This document shows positions 11,337 through 22,731 of a stretch of DNA of 64,000 nucleotides, one piece after another. Position numbers and translations under genes: made by a program. The notes under the pieces were generated by a model. It was not told the origin of the DNA and made no database searches. It was given only the letters and a program-made list of their open reading frames with translations. Origin of the DNA: Porpolomopsis calyptriformis (lineage: Eukaryota > Basidiomycota > Agaricomycetes > Agaricales > Hygrophoraceae); NCBI GenBank assembly GCA_951640195.1, contig OX621167.1, positions 930,001 to 994,000 of the forward strand, written 5' to 3'. Numbering within the stretch: position 1 is the first letter of the stretch; each line of letters begins with the position of its first letter.

Positions 11337-14300
11337 TCAACGTAGGCGTTGGAGATGTCTTGAGCAGTCTCGTAAAAGCCAGCGGGGTGCGTAGCAGGGA
11401 ATAGCAGGGAGGTAGTGGCCGTATCGTCGTTGGATATCCACAGCCGAAAGAGGGAGTGTAAGCTGGTACAAGCGGAGCGCTTGACCACGACTGTCTAGTC
11501 GTACAACGAGGGTGATTGCGTTGGTTGGGCCTTCCTCGTAGATCCAGACTCGTCGCACATGTGTGGGGAGATGGGGGAAGAGGATAGAGATGTCGAAATC
11601 GGAGTCTAGGGCACGATCGACTTCGATGGGCGTAAGTGGGACAATGACATCGATGTTGTTGGACATCGTCGGTGATTTGTAGCCTTCGCCATGCGAATCA
11701 GTGATCGGGTCGTAGAGACGATCGTCGATGCCAAAGAAGTCGTCCATGCGAATGACACGGATCCGAAGCTTCGGGGCTGGTCGTTTCGGGTTCAGAGCAT
11801 GGAACTCGTCGACTAGCTCTTGGGCGTGAGCGACATCGGATTTGGACTGCCAAGTATTCTCTTCGTTGGTGTAGCCTTCCCAATGTACCAGATATTGGAG
11901 TTGCTTTCGATGGATTCGGGAATCCAGAATTTTCTCGACGACGTACTCGGTCTCATTGTCCAACTGGAGGGGAGGAGGGGGAGGAGGAGCTTTTTGATTT
12001 GGGTAGGAAGGATGACGGTAGGGGGACAGATAGGACTCGTTGAAGACTGGGTGTAAACCCATCCATTCGTGGGGGAGTTCGAGTCGGTAGGCAGAGCGAC
12101 CAATTTTTTCGATGATCTTGAAAGGTCCGAAGCGTTTGTTGTCGAGCTTCTTCATTGCACGATTGGTCTTGATGTTCGTAGCGGCGAGCCAGACCTTATC
12201 TCCGGGGGCGTATTCCTGAGTAGGTCGGGATCGTCTATCGTGACTGGCCTTCATTTGTTCATTGGCCTGCCTGAGAGCGGACTCAGTCTCTCGACGGACT
12301 TGCTTCATTCGTTCTGCGAACTGAGTAGCGGATTCGTTTCGGACTTCCCTTCGGGTATCGTTTCCAGACCAAGGATGTTGACCGTAATTGATGTAGAAAG
12401 GAGTTTGGGTGGTGGCAGCGTGGACAGAGTTATTATATGAGAACTCAGCTAGTGTCAACCATTCCTTCCAATTGTCCTGTCGATGATTGATGAAGACTCG
12501 CAGATATTGCTCGAGAGTCTGATTCATTCGTTCGGACTGGCCATCAGTTTGAGGGTGGTAGGCGGTGGAAACGTTTTGTGTTGTGCCTAAGAGGCGGAAG
12601 AGATCAGTCGTGTATTTGGATACGAACCGTGGATCGCGATCGTGAATAATCCGTCGTGGGACTCCGTGATCTCGGATGACGCGGTCCCGAATGATCTTTG
12701 CGAAACCCTCCGAATTGAGTTCGATATGAGTAGCTTCGAACTTGACGGCTTTCGAAAAGGTGTCAACGATAGTCAGGACGGCATTGTAACCCTGACATTC
12801 GGGGATCGGTCCCACAAGGTCGACGGTGATCGTATCCCAAGGGCGAGTCGGGGGATCGAATGGGTGGAGTGGGGTCTTCGCAGGCAGACGAGATGCCTTG
12901 GTGCGTTGACAAGTCTCACAACCGGAGATGTACTGTTTCACATCTCGATGGATGGTGGGCCACCAGTAGTCACGACAAAGGACTTCGGTAGTCCTGAAGG
13001 GACCGTAATGTCCTGATAAGGGGTTGTCATGATACCGAGAGATAATCTCGCCACGGAGAGGTTTGTCGACAGAGACATAAATCCGATCATTGAAGGTGAG
13101 GATACCATCGTCCTGGGTCTTCCAACCGTTTTCTTGTTTTCTCTGAAGGAGCGTAACGGAATCTTCTTGGTTCCGATAGGAGTTCTTGATGCGTAAGCGA
13201 AAGTGATCGGGTTCAACATCGAGTTGAACTGGTCGGAGGTCCACGACAGGGTGAGAATCGACAGAAAAAAGAGAGTCGGGCAAGAGAATCGTGTCGTCGT
13301 TGTCGTCCACCCCCCTCTCAAATCCTGGTCATCTCGACAGGATGTCAGCCTTCGAATTGGCCTTCCCAGCGACGTGATGAAGGGTGAAATGGAAGTCCTG
13401 CAGCTCCGTGAGCCAGCGAGCCTGGCGTCTGTTGAGCTTCTGCGGCTTCTTGAAGTACTGGAGGTTGGCGTGATCGGTCCAAACCTCAAAGACCTGCTTC
13501 GCGGACAACAAATGCTTGCGGAACTCTTGGAGGGCGGCCATTATCGCGAGGAGCTCGCGATCGTAAACTTGATAATTTCGTTCCGCGGGACTGAATGACT
13601 TCGAGAGGAACCCGATGGGCCTCCAGACGTTTTCTTGTTTTTGTGAGAGTATAGCGCCTAGAGCGTATTCTGAAGCGTCAGTCTCAACACGGAGTAAATC
13701 GTAATCATTAGCGATAGAGAGGATAGGAGCAGAAGTAATGATAGTCTTGAGGACGTCGAAAGCGTCCTGACATTGATCGGTCCATTCGAAAAGAGCGTTA
13801 CCGGTTAGGACATTGAGGGGGCGGGCAATACCAGCAAAGTGATGGATGAAACGATGGTAGAAGTTGCAAAATCCGAGGAAAGATTGAACATCGCGCTTAC
13901 AGGTTGGAATCGGCCAATCGGTGATGCCTTGGACCTTGATCGGATCCATCCTGACTTGGCCTTCCGAGACGACAACTCCGAGGTATTCCACTTGCCTTTG
14001 ATCGAACTCGCATTTGTCGGGCTTGAGGTAAAGTTTGTGTTCGCGGAGCAAGGACATGACTTCGTGGACGTGCCGATGATGCGTCTCGAGATCCTTGTCA
14101 AAGATCAGTATATCGTCGATATAGATCAATACGTGACCTTGGTGGATCTAGACATGAAAAATGTCATTCATCATTGTCTGGAAAGTGGCAGGTGAGTTCG
14201 TGAGTCCAAAGAACATGACTAGAGGTTCGAACAAGCCACGGTTAGTCCTGAACGCGGCTTTGTGTTCGTCGCCTTCCTTGATGCGAACATTGTTGTAACC

Positions 14301-15689
14301 CCAACGAATGTCCAGTTTGGTGAAGTAACGGGCATTCTGGAGAGTGTCGATGAGTTTGGTGATCAGAGGGAGTGGGTATCGGTTTTTAATGGTCATGTCG
14401 TTCAGCTTGCGATAGTCCTGGATCGGGCGCAATCGACCGTCTTTCTTCTTGATGAAGAAGAAGGGGGAAGCGATAGGGGAAATGGAGGGGCGGATTCGTC
14501 CGGTTCGGAGATTCTCTTCGAGGAATTCGTCAAGTTGGGAACGTTCCTCCACGCTGAGGGGGTAGATCTTGCAATCGAGCTTTTCGTCGGTTCCGGGGAG
14601 TAATTCAATTGCATGATCCCAAGGGCGAGGTGGTGGTAGTTCGTCGAAGTCTTTCTTGGTAAAGACGTCTTGAAATTCGTGAAGGTAGTCAGGGACGATA
14701 TCCTTCCAGTCGCAGTCCTTCTTCTGGGCTTCGGCAGCCTTGATCGCGAGTTCTTGCGACTTGGTCATCAACCGAATCCGGATGGCAGGGGTGAGATCGA
14801 TCATGAGGAGACGATCGTCATCCTCCAAGGTGAGATTGTTAATGTCAGAGGAATCAACGGAGGGACGACAGTCTGGTGGACATCAGTCGAAATCGAGGGT
14901 GCCGGTCTTCCAGTCCATAGAGGGATTGTGGGTCTTGAGCCAATCGTGCCCAAGGAAAATCTGTCCTTTACCGAGGTTGGTTACGCCAAAGCTAATCCTT
15001 TCCACGTGGGTTCCAATCCGCAGCTCGAGGGTGACCATGTCCGTGATGGGGCCTTCGGTATTAGGTTGTCCATCGGCGTTGTGCACTCGGATGGGTCGAG
15101 CAAGAGGAGTTGTATGAAGGTCGTGGTCCCGGACGTATTTGACGTCGATACAGGAACCTTCGCATCCGCTATCGACAAGAGCGGTGGCGATGTGCTCCGT
15201 ACGGTTGTCCAAGGTGATAAGATGAGCCTTGAGAACGAGTTGGTTTCCTTGGGAGCCGCGAACGAAGACGTGAGGCTGTTTGAGTTCGTTCAGAGCTCGG
15301 ATAGCACTTTCCGGGGTGAGGGTGGTGATTTCATCGACAGTGGATTGCACCATCTCTCGCGATCGTGCGGGATGCGACCAGTGTTGAAGGATGGAGATCG
15401 CGGAATCAGCATCACCTTTGATGGCGTTAACGACATCTAAGGGAGTTAAAAGAGAGTTGACGTCGATCGAATCGACAGAGAGAGACAATGGTTCGGGAAT
15501 AGGGATTTCGGGGCGTTCAATGTGTACGTCTGACGGAACAAGTTTCGGAGAGGGAGAAACAATGGGGGTATTGGATTCGGGTATAATAGCTGTTGTACAC
15601 GCCGTCGTTATATATAAAGGAGAAATGTCCGATACTATGTTGTGCCAGAGTAGGCAACTACCAGTCGAATGAAGGGAACGCATCTTCAT
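11337..15689 (-). pseudogene. Element C pol: protease, RT, RNase H, integrase, chromodomain
   Basis: One frame from 15689 down to 11337, with stops at 14883 (TGA), 14148 (TAG) and 13329 (TGA). Order: protease with intact VDSG (near 15175); RT with FTKLDIRWGY and YIDDILIF (near 14120); RNase H ending HHVAGKANSKADILSR; integrase with the HHCC zinc region (HDNPLSGHYG ... CETCQRTK), core residues in ITVDLVGP, IIHDRDPRF and TDGQSERMNQ; chromodomain EYVVEKILDSRIHRK ... YLVHWEGY near 11850; then an extension of about 150 residues with no domain I know. The two TGAs sit at expected arginines. The chromodomain would steer integration toward modified chromatin. Confidence 0.92.
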
Positions 15690-17137
15690 CGACTGTCGAC
15701 AAAATCCAATTCGTCATCCGGGGCGGGAATTTCATTCGCCGAGCTGTGCTCCTCTTCGGAAAGGAGGTTCTTCAGCTCGTTTAGCTCCGACGTGGTCATG
15801 TCGTAAAAAAGGGCGCGGACATTCACAACGGCCCTTTCCTTGGGACAATCTCGGCGGAAGTGACCTAACTCCCCACAGTTGAAACATCGATGGGTCTGAC
15901 GCGTCTTGTCCACGTCCATAGGCTTACCCTGTCCACCATGAATGATCCCGGTGGGAACACGGCGGTCTTCGGCGGGATGGGCCTGAGGACGAGGGAAAGT
16001 CTGGGGTACGAACCGTGAAGCAGGGGCAGTCGGACGACGAGCCTGTTCCTGTTGACGGTAGCATTCGTGGAGTTGTCCGATGGCTACGGCCTTTTCAACG
16101 TAATCGACCCATACGGTGGGGAGGGGAGGGTTGAGGTACATCTGGCGGACGATGTCGCGATGGATGTTCTTCTCGAATATGCGAATCTTTTCTTTATCCT
16201 GGCTGAGGCCAGCGAGTTTTGCCTTCATCTCGTACCTGACGAGGTATTCCACGATGAGTGATGACCCTTGCGTCATGGTCTCGATCTCTTCTCTTGCGCG
16301 TTGCTCTGAGGCAGTATCCGTGAAGGCCCTGTCAAGACCGGTCTTGAAGTCAACCCAGTCGGGGAAGGGGACAACGTTGCCTTGGGCGTCGGTCTGATCG
16401 AGGAAGTCGTCGACGAACTGTTGGGCCCAGATAGCGGCGGTCCCTTCTTTCATGTAGGAAAGAGTGACAAGGGCGCGTTCAGTTTTGTCGGTGATGCCAC
16501 GACCAGCAAGGAAGATGACAACTTGTCGGTACCAGTCCTTGTAGGTCTTGGGGTCGCCATTAAACGTGCTCAGTTCTGCGAGCTTGATCTTACTGGAGAC
16601 GGCGGCAGCCATTGGGGGAGCAAGGAGGGGACTGTTGTGTGGTGATGGAGAAGGAGATGTGTGCGGGGTCGGATTCAATTCGGGATCCGTGTCAAGGGGG
16701 AGAGGCAGCGGCTCTCGGGGAGAAGGGCTTGGTTTCTTAGAGGAGAGAGAAGAAGGAACAGAAGGAGGCGGGTCTGAAGGCTCGGGTTCTGGTTCGAATT
16801 CTAATGAGGTAACCCGTTGCTTCCCTTTGGCGGTGGGTCGGGGGAAAGGTGGGTCAGCTGGTGGGGGAGGGGTTCGTCGAGGTCTGAGACCTAAGAAAGA
16901 GAACGAGACGGGAGTCCGCGATACGTAAGTGGAGGGCCCTGATTCGAGTGAGGAAATAGGGGGAAGAAGAGGAGGAAGGAACTGCGACGAGAAGGGCGAG
17001 TGGATCTCGTGGTCTTCGGCGTCCTTGAACTCTTGTTCCTCTTCGGGCTCAGAGGCGCTGTAAGAAGGCCTTCGCGATGGACGAGACGTGTTGGCTAGTG
17101 GTCGAGTACGAGATGAATCTCCCGTACGTCTTGCGTA
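15686..17137 (-). CDS. Element C Gag
   Basis: The frame is open from 17137 to the stop at 15686. It holds a long proline/serine-rich N-terminal half, a capsid-like domain (LAELSTFNGDPKTYKDWYRQ near 16590), and one CCHC knuckle, CFNCGELGHFRRDC, near 15870. The stop overlaps the first in-frame ATG of pol as ATGA (15686-15689), so pol may be made by reinitiation or by a -1 frameshift. The N-terminal start is unclear: no ATG precedes the capsid closely (first one in MAAAVSSKIK, about 16612), and a separate open frame lies just upstream. Gag assembles the particle and binds RNA. Confidence 0.85.
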   Translation of the reverse strand, partial: YARRTGDSSRTRPLANTSRPSRRPSYSASEPEEEQEFKDAEDHEIHSPFSSQFLPPLLPPISSLESGPSTYVSRTPVSFSFLGLRPRRTPPPPADPPFPRPTAKGKQRVTSLEFEPEPEPSDPPPSVPSSLSSKKPSPSPREPLPLPLDTDPELNPTPHTSPSPSPHNSPLLAPPMAAAVSSKIKLAELSTFNGDPKTYKDWYRQVVIFLAGRGITDKTERALVTLSYMKEGTAAIWAQQFVDDFLDQTDAQGNVVPFPDWVDFKTGLDRAFTDTASEQRAREEIETMTQGSSLIVEYLVRYEMKAKLAGLSQDKEKIRIFEKNIHRDIVRQMYLNPPLPTVWVDYVEKAVAIGQLHECYRQQEQARRPTAPASRFVPQTFPRPQAHPAEDRRVPTGIIHGGQGKPMDVDKTRQTHRCFNCGELGHFRRDCPKERAVVNVRALFYDMTTSELNELKNLLSEEEHSSANEIPAPDDELDFVDSR

Positions 17138-17568
17138 TCACGTCGTCGGAAAACGTAGATGATGGGGATAACGGCCTGTTCTGTGAGGCGACGAGGGCGG
17201 TGAACGTGAACACGAACTTGAAGATGGACGACGGGCTCTACTTCAAGGAGTGTAGATGGGTCGGACAGATCTTCAATCGGGGAAGACGGAGCGGTGGCAA
17301 AAGATTCCTCGGATGAGGACGACAAAGGAGACAAAGGTGGAGAAGGGGCGAGGTCGGGTTCGAAGAATTCGTCGACCAACGGGTCGAGCTGTTCTGTGAG
17401 AGAATCGAGCTCTGTCGGCGACAGTTCTAGTGCGGCGGCGGCAATCAGACGTGCGTTGCTAACGAGCTCGGATGTCGATGCCTGGTGTGGTTCGGGATTG
17501 ATGAGGGCGTAGGGCGGGGGCGGCGATGGAGAGCGCGAGGCCAGGGTGGTAGTCGAGTCAATCACCAT
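17095..17568 (-). CDS. Short leader reading frame of element C (possible Gag N-terminus)
   Basis: 157-codon frame starting MVIDSTTTLASRSPSPPPPY, rich in Pro, Ser and acidic residues, low complexity, no domain. It overlaps the open Gag frame by about 40 nt (17095-17137) in the -1 direction, so a single indel or programmed slip would fuse it to Gag as an N-terminal extension. It starts about 190 bp inside the 5' LTR boundary. Confidence 0.5.
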   Translation of the reverse strand: MVIDSTTTLASRSPSPPPPYALINPEPHQASTSELVSNARLIAAAALELSPTELDSLTEQLDPLVDEFFEPDLAPSPPLSPLSSSSEESFATAPSSPIEDLSDPSTLLEVEPVVHLQVRVHVHRPRRLTEQAVIPIIYVFRRRDTQDVREIHLVLDH

Positions 17569-17760
17569 GCGGGGATGTCAGAGTCACCCGTGGTTTACTG
17601 AACGAGAGAGGTTGGCCTGCAGGGGGAGCCTGAGTTGGGATTCCAAGCAACAACGACAGTCCTTGTCTGGTAAACCAAACAATGACGGGCGCTGTCAGAC
17701 GAATCTTGACCCGGGACTGTTGCGGAGAAAAGCAGAGGGAAAGAGTGAGTTTCGATCTTC

Positions 17761-18149
17761 TGTTAAGGCGCAGTGATCTTTCGGTCGGCTTAGGGAGTCA
17801 ACGGATAGAACAGAGATCCTAGTCGAATGACTGGGGTGGGGTGTCTATGTTGAGATCGAAACTAAAGATACAAACTCTGGCTACGCTACTTATCTACTTC
17901 TGAGTTTGAATCCTACGACTCAACGACGATCCATGGAACGGCTGATTCAGCTGCTGCGGATGGCTGTGCAACTGCGGATGGTGTCGTCGCCGACCAATGG
18001 CGGAAGTCGCTCGTGCGTGACGGTCACGGTCACAAGTGACAAGAAGGAAATGGGACGATAAGACAAGGAAGGTGGTGGATGAACGAGATAAGATTAAGTA
18101 GGCTGCGATAAGATAAGATAGAACGAAAACAAATGGACGTATCGTAACA
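17761..18149 (-). repeat. 5' LTR of element C
   Basis: Upstream (promoter) LTR, as the element is transcribed on the minus strand. Identical in length to 10915-11303. Followed on the plus strand by the CTCAT duplication. The adjacent internal sequence on the minus strand, GAAGATCGAAACTCACTC, is where a primer-binding site should lie; I cannot match it to a tRNA. Confidence 0.96.
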
Positions 18150-19919
18150 CTCATTATAGAAGTTGACACTCAATATATCAAAGGAATGCTAGCGAACCCA
18201 GACATCATGCCTCAAGCTAGTATTAACAGATGGATCGTAGTGATCCTCACGTTCCATTTTACCTTAGTACACATTGCTGGTTCGAACCATGGTTCCGACA
18301 GTCTCTCTCAATGCCCCCGGCAGCCCGATGACCAAGACAACGAAGAACCGATTGATAAAGACTTTGACAACTGGATTGATCGCATTCATAGATTAATGCA
18401 CCAAATCAACGATTCGCCCATGCCCCAAATGAAAACCCTCTGAATGCCAACCTCAGTTTACTCACAGAGTAAACATTTCAATGAGGAGGAGGAGGACCCA
18501 ATCCATCCATGTACCGATTCTTACAACATCGTTCCGCAATCGGAAGCAGCCCAGCAAGACGATCGACAACTTCTCCTTGTTTGAAAATGGCTCTCAGATC
18601 TCGAACAACCAAGCAACATGTCCGACAGCAACTACGCGAGTTTTATATGATACTGCAAAGAGTTCTTTATCAACAACCACCGACTATGGCGAAAGGATAG
18701 ACAAGGAGCTCATAAATTAGTCATCGATCCGGATCGCCGATTGGCGATCATAATGGAACTTCACGATCGAACAGGCCACAAGGCTATCTTCGCTACCCGA
18801 TCAATCGTTTCCGAATGCTTCTGGTGGCCTCATATGGCCCCCAACATAGTCTGGTTCGTTCAGACGTGTCATATCTGTCAGGTTCGCCAAACCACGCAAG
18901 CCCTCGTTCCTCCAACCATCTCCACGCCAGCTCCCCTGTTCGCCAAAATCTATGTTGACACTATGCACATGCCCCAATCTGGCCCATTTCAATATATAGT
19001 CCAAGGGCAATGCTCCCTCACCCATTATCCCAAATTTCGAATGCTTCAATCGGAAACAGTGAAATCGATTGGTGAATGGATCTTTGAGGATATAATCTGT
19101 CGATGGGGCTCTCTTCGAGAAATCATCACGGATAATGGAACGGCCTTCTTAGGAGCTGTAGATCACCTTGCCAAGCGCTATCGAATCAACCATATTCGCA
19201 TCAGCGGATACAACTCTCGCGCGAATGGAATAGTCGAATGATCTCACTTCGACGTATAACAATCGCTATTCAAAGCTGTCGATGGTGATCAAAAGCAATG
19301 GTCAATCGGAGCCTACTCTGTATTCTGGGCTGAGTGCGTCACTACCTGAAAGCGATTGGGATGCTCACCCTACTTTGCCATCACTGGATCTCAGCCATTG
19401 CTTCCTCTAGATATTTCTGAAGCGACATATCTCCTTCCCACTCCAGATTCGGTTCTGTCGATGGCTGATCTAATCTCGCAACACGCGATCGCTCTGCAGA
19501 AACAAGATGCCGACTTAGAGCAACTTCGATTGAAGGTTCTTGCCGCTCACCTACGATCCGCCATTCGATTTGAGAAGAAACACGAGAAGACCATTTGCGA
19601 CTACGACTTCAAGACTGGCGATCTCGTACTCATTCAGAACACGAAAATTGAGAAGTCTCTCAATCGGAAGATGTGTCCTCGATACCTTGGACCCCTGGTC
19701 ATGATATCTCGAAACCTAGGGAAAGCTTATATCATCGCAGAGCTTGACAGATCCATCTTACATCATCTGATCACTGCATTTAGAGTCATCCCATACTTCG
19801 CTCGAAGGTCGATCGCAATTCCCGAACGATTCCTCGACATATCGACTTCACGACTTAGAGAGATGGAACATTTGCTAGCTAGCGAACCACTCGATAGCAT
19901 TGCAATTGAGGACTTGTAA
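18150..19919 (+). pseudogene. Element B pol, second part: RNase H end and integrase
   Basis: Resumes with ILTFHFTLVHIAGSNHG (end of RNase H), then the integrase zinc region (HDRTGHKAIF ... CHICQVRQ near 18780-18890), core residues in KIYVDTMHMP, IITDNGTAF and ANGIVE, and the C-terminal SLNRKMCPRYLGPLVMI near 19660. Stops include 18441-18443, 19239-19241 (TGA at an arginine after GIVE) and one before KRLGCSPYF. All three integrase catalytic acids remain. There is no chromodomain; the protein ends SIAIEDL at 19919. Confidence 0.85.
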
Positions 19920-20051
19920 CCTGCCGTAATGCATTGCTACGCACTTCTTTTTCATTTCAAGTCTTTCTTTCATTTTTTTTAGAATCAAAAATACAATTTT
20001 AAAAAGGAGAAGACTAGAGGCTACAAAAATTATACAAAAACAAAGTAAAAT

Positions 20052-21695
20052 CTACAACTGGTCCAAGACCATCTCCTCTTCCCTCTCTTCTAAACCCCTC
20101 AATATCTCTTCGAGAACAACGATTCGCACCTTTATGCGCGCTTTCTCCTCTGCGATCGCTACCAACACCTCTCACGACTTGTCTTCATTGACAGCCGCCG
20201 CCTTCACCTTCCCTTTCCGACCTGTGATCGGCCACGCCATTTCCTTCGAACTCTCGCCCACCATCTCCTCTTCGAAAGGCGGTGTCTCATTGATATAAAC
20301 CACAGGACCTGAAAAGAATTAGTTAGAAAGAATAAAAACAAGAGATAGAAAAAAAAACACTTATGAGACACAGCCCTCACTGATTTCCAAACCCCCTTCT
20401 TCGATTCCTCTGCCGTTGCTGACTTGTTCATGCCCTTCGACTCCCCCTTGGGCCATGGCTTGAACTTCTTCCCCAGACGAGTCTCCCCCTTCCAATAGCA
20501 CCCGCGCTTATCCATTACGCACTTGGCGCATAACGGATCCACAGGGTCAATCTCGCACTCCATGCCGACCTTCTCGCAAAAATCACACTGCGAAATAAAA
20601 AGAGTCCATTAGTAAAACCAAAGAAAACGAATAGAGAAACAAGACTTACCTTGCCCTCGACCGGGCGCAGGGTCTCCTCCATTGCCTTTCGCTTGTGGTA
20701 CTCCTGCGTCGTGATCACAGGGAGCGACCGTCCCTTCACTGCCATCCTCTCCCAATGCGCCGCCTTCGACCGCTCAACCAGTTCTTCAGCAGTCAGCGAT
20801 TGCGCTGCTGCTGCCGATTCGTCTTCGCTGTCCAGGGGCTGGTGCCTGTCCTCCGTCGTGTCTGGCATGTCAGCTGACACTTCTGCCACCTTCGTTCTGC
20901 CTTCACCCTCCGCCTTTTCCATTTCTTGACGGAACTCTTCTTCATCGATTTGTCCATCTATAAAAGACTGGAGGAGCCTCTCATAGGCTTCCTCCACCTG
21001 CTTCCGACCCTCCGCGTCTCGTTCCTCCTGTTCCTCTCACTCCCACTTCTCTCGTACCTCTTGCTCCGCCCTCTCGACCCGCTCACGCTCCTCTCGTTCC
21101 TCACGCTCCTCTCGTTCCTCACGCTCCGCTCACTCTCACTCCTCTCACTCCTCGCGCTCGACCCTCTCTTGTTCCTCCCGCGCAGACATCTCCACCCTCT
21201 CCCTCCCCTCGCGTTCCTCTTCCGCCCTTCGCTCCTGCTCGACCCTCTCCACCTCCGCTTTCTCTTCGACCTCCCGATGCACCACCTCTGCCAGTCTCGG
21301 CATCAACAACTCCCCCGCCCATTCCAACCACCCTCACTCTTCGAAAGCATCGAAGGTCTCGCGGGCCTCCTTTTGCCATGCAACGACCTCATTGTCCGTT
21401 GATGTTTGCTTCAGGGCCTTGACGACCTGATTATATGCGATCTAAAAAGCTGGATTAGTGAAGAAAAACAACTAAAAAACACGAGACTTACCAGCAGTTT
21501 ACAAAACTGTTGCCCCTAGACTTTATAGTCTTCGGGTTTGGCAACTCCATCTGGAAGCAACTTCATCTGGTCACTGATCTTCTGTTTCGCGATAGTAATA
21601 ATGTTCTTCAACATCTTGAATAACTTGACACAGTTTTCTTGGCGTTGTGGTACGCAATTGGAAGACGGTCGTGTCTGAAGATGAATGTGACACAT
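20052..21695 (-). pseudogene. Antisense zinc-cluster accessory gene of element B
   Basis: Convergent with pol and ending about 130 bp from it. Reading the minus strand from ATG at 21695: MCHIHLQTRP ... PEDYKV, an in-frame TAG, an intron (GTAAGTCTCG to TTTTTAG, about 21443-21491), a long Glu/Arg-rich coiled coil encoded by an imperfect tandem repeat (about 21050-21260), then a second good intron (GTAAGTC to TTTCGCAG, about 20590-20649). The next exon starts with C-x2-C-x6-C-x8-C-x2-C-x6-C (CDFCEKVGMEC ... CAKCVMDKRGC), an exact Zn2Cys6 spacing. A third intron (about 20308-20360) and a short exon end in a leucine-rich helix finishing MVLDQL at 20052. TGA at about 20175 replaces a probable arginine. 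Function unknown; DNA or RNA binding is inferred. Confidence 0.7.
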
Positions 21696-22134
21696 GAGTC
21701 ACACTTATAAACGTGCCTCAGCAACTACTGGCAAATCACGTGATTGACTGAGGACAGTCAACATTTCAGTGAGGAGGAGATGATACGACCCCTCCGTCCC
21801 CTGAGCACCGTATATTCAACTATACGAATACTAGATGCCTACCAAGTCCTTCGAACACGAACACGAACCCTCCGAACGCTCTCGATAGCTCCCAAACATC
21901 CCGAACGACTTCAAGAATCATCAAACACTCCAAACGCAATTGAAGCTTTCTGAATGCAAATGAAAGTTTGTATATCAAAGGGAAGACACTATTCAAAGGC
22001 ATTGGTTCTCTTCTATTTCTCCCTTTTCATTCGATTCCTTCATTCCCATTTACTACTTTTCCCTTAGATCATTAGAGAGGCTCCCCTTTTATTATATACA
22101 CTCAAAGGGATCCTTGTACTAGAAGATATATATA

Positions 22135-22731
22135 CAGTTGAAATTCTCATAATGCATGTGCTTATTATGCATAAATCTAATAATGCATGGCTTTTCTTAG
22201 GGAACCACATTGGGGCGCAGGGAAAATGTCCATATGTTGCATATTGCATATTGCATAGAGTAGCAAGGCAATGTATGCATTATGAGGTGGTATGAAGAGC
22301 ACTATGGGGACATGAATTGAACAAAAATGTGATATATATATTTGTGAGGAAGGGAATTGAGCATGCAGGTAACACATCCTGGTTCAGAACCCAACCATGC
22401 CTGCTGAACTGACATGAAAACTGCGCAAAAGCCTGACCCTATGCCTGAAGCAGCAACATCAGCCAAAACTCAGCTAGTGAATAAGCACAACAATCTCACC
22501 CTTCAAGACTGGATGAGAGTCTTCACATTCATTGAATCCCACCAACCCTTGGCCAACTATGTATTGTTGAACATTTCAAGTCAAAAGTTGATTGTGCCCG
22601 ATATTCATGTCACGCTTTTAGCCTAGGTCACAGACATGTCACAATGAGTGACAATTTCTATACTGCATATTTCGCATAACGCATAGCCATAAGGTAGGAA
22701 CCAACCATATGCATTATGAGAATTTCAACTG
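22135..22731 (+). mobile_element. Pogo/Tigger-type non-autonomous DNA element
   Basis: Terminal inverted repeats of at least 23 bp, beginning CAGTTGAAATTCTCATAA at 22135 and mirrored at 22731, are flanked by TA on both sides; the other LTR has one TA at this site (near 6540). TA duplication plus a CAG... terminus is the Tc1/mariner-pogo signature. The 597-bp body keeps only a short piece of transposase, so the copy is an internally deleted derivative that would depend on a transposase made elsewhere. Confidence 0.88.
22414..22626 (+). pseudogene. Remnant N-terminus of a pogo-type transposase
   Basis: Open frame of 70 codons inside the miniature element. The stretch NLTLQDWMRVFTFIESHQ resembles the first helix-turn-helix region (CENP-B/pogo N-terminal) of fungal pogo transposases. 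After about 55 residues the similarity ends at an internal deletion and a stop. The fragment could still bind the terminal repeats, but that is speculation. Confidence 0.5.

Larger units (their letters stand above)
10915..18149 (-). mobile_element. Ty3/gypsy element C, chromodomain type, nearly intact
   Basis: 7,235-bp LTR retrotransposon in reverse orientation inside the pol of element B. LTRs at 10915-11303 and 17761-18149 are both 389 bp and differ at five positions. The 5-bp target duplication CTCAT lies at 10910-10914 and 18150-18154. Removing the element and one duplication restores the host reading RNLIIEVDTQYIKG. The purine-rich tract next to the 3' LTR (minus strand GAAGGGAGAGTGA) is present. 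Catalytic residues of protease, RT and integrase are all kept, with only three stops in pol, so this is the youngest retroelement here. Confidence 0.95.

Noticed and set aside
20651..20929. Plus-strand open frames over the antisense gene of element B
   Set aside because: They mirror the Ser/Glu-rich codons of the minus-strand gene, which alone has introns and the cysteine cluster.
21050..21260. Possible microsatellite or CRISPR-like array
   Set aside because: The short CTCGTTCCTCACG-type repeats are imperfect and encode a Glu/Arg coiled coil on the minus strand; no spacers, and the host is a eukaryote.
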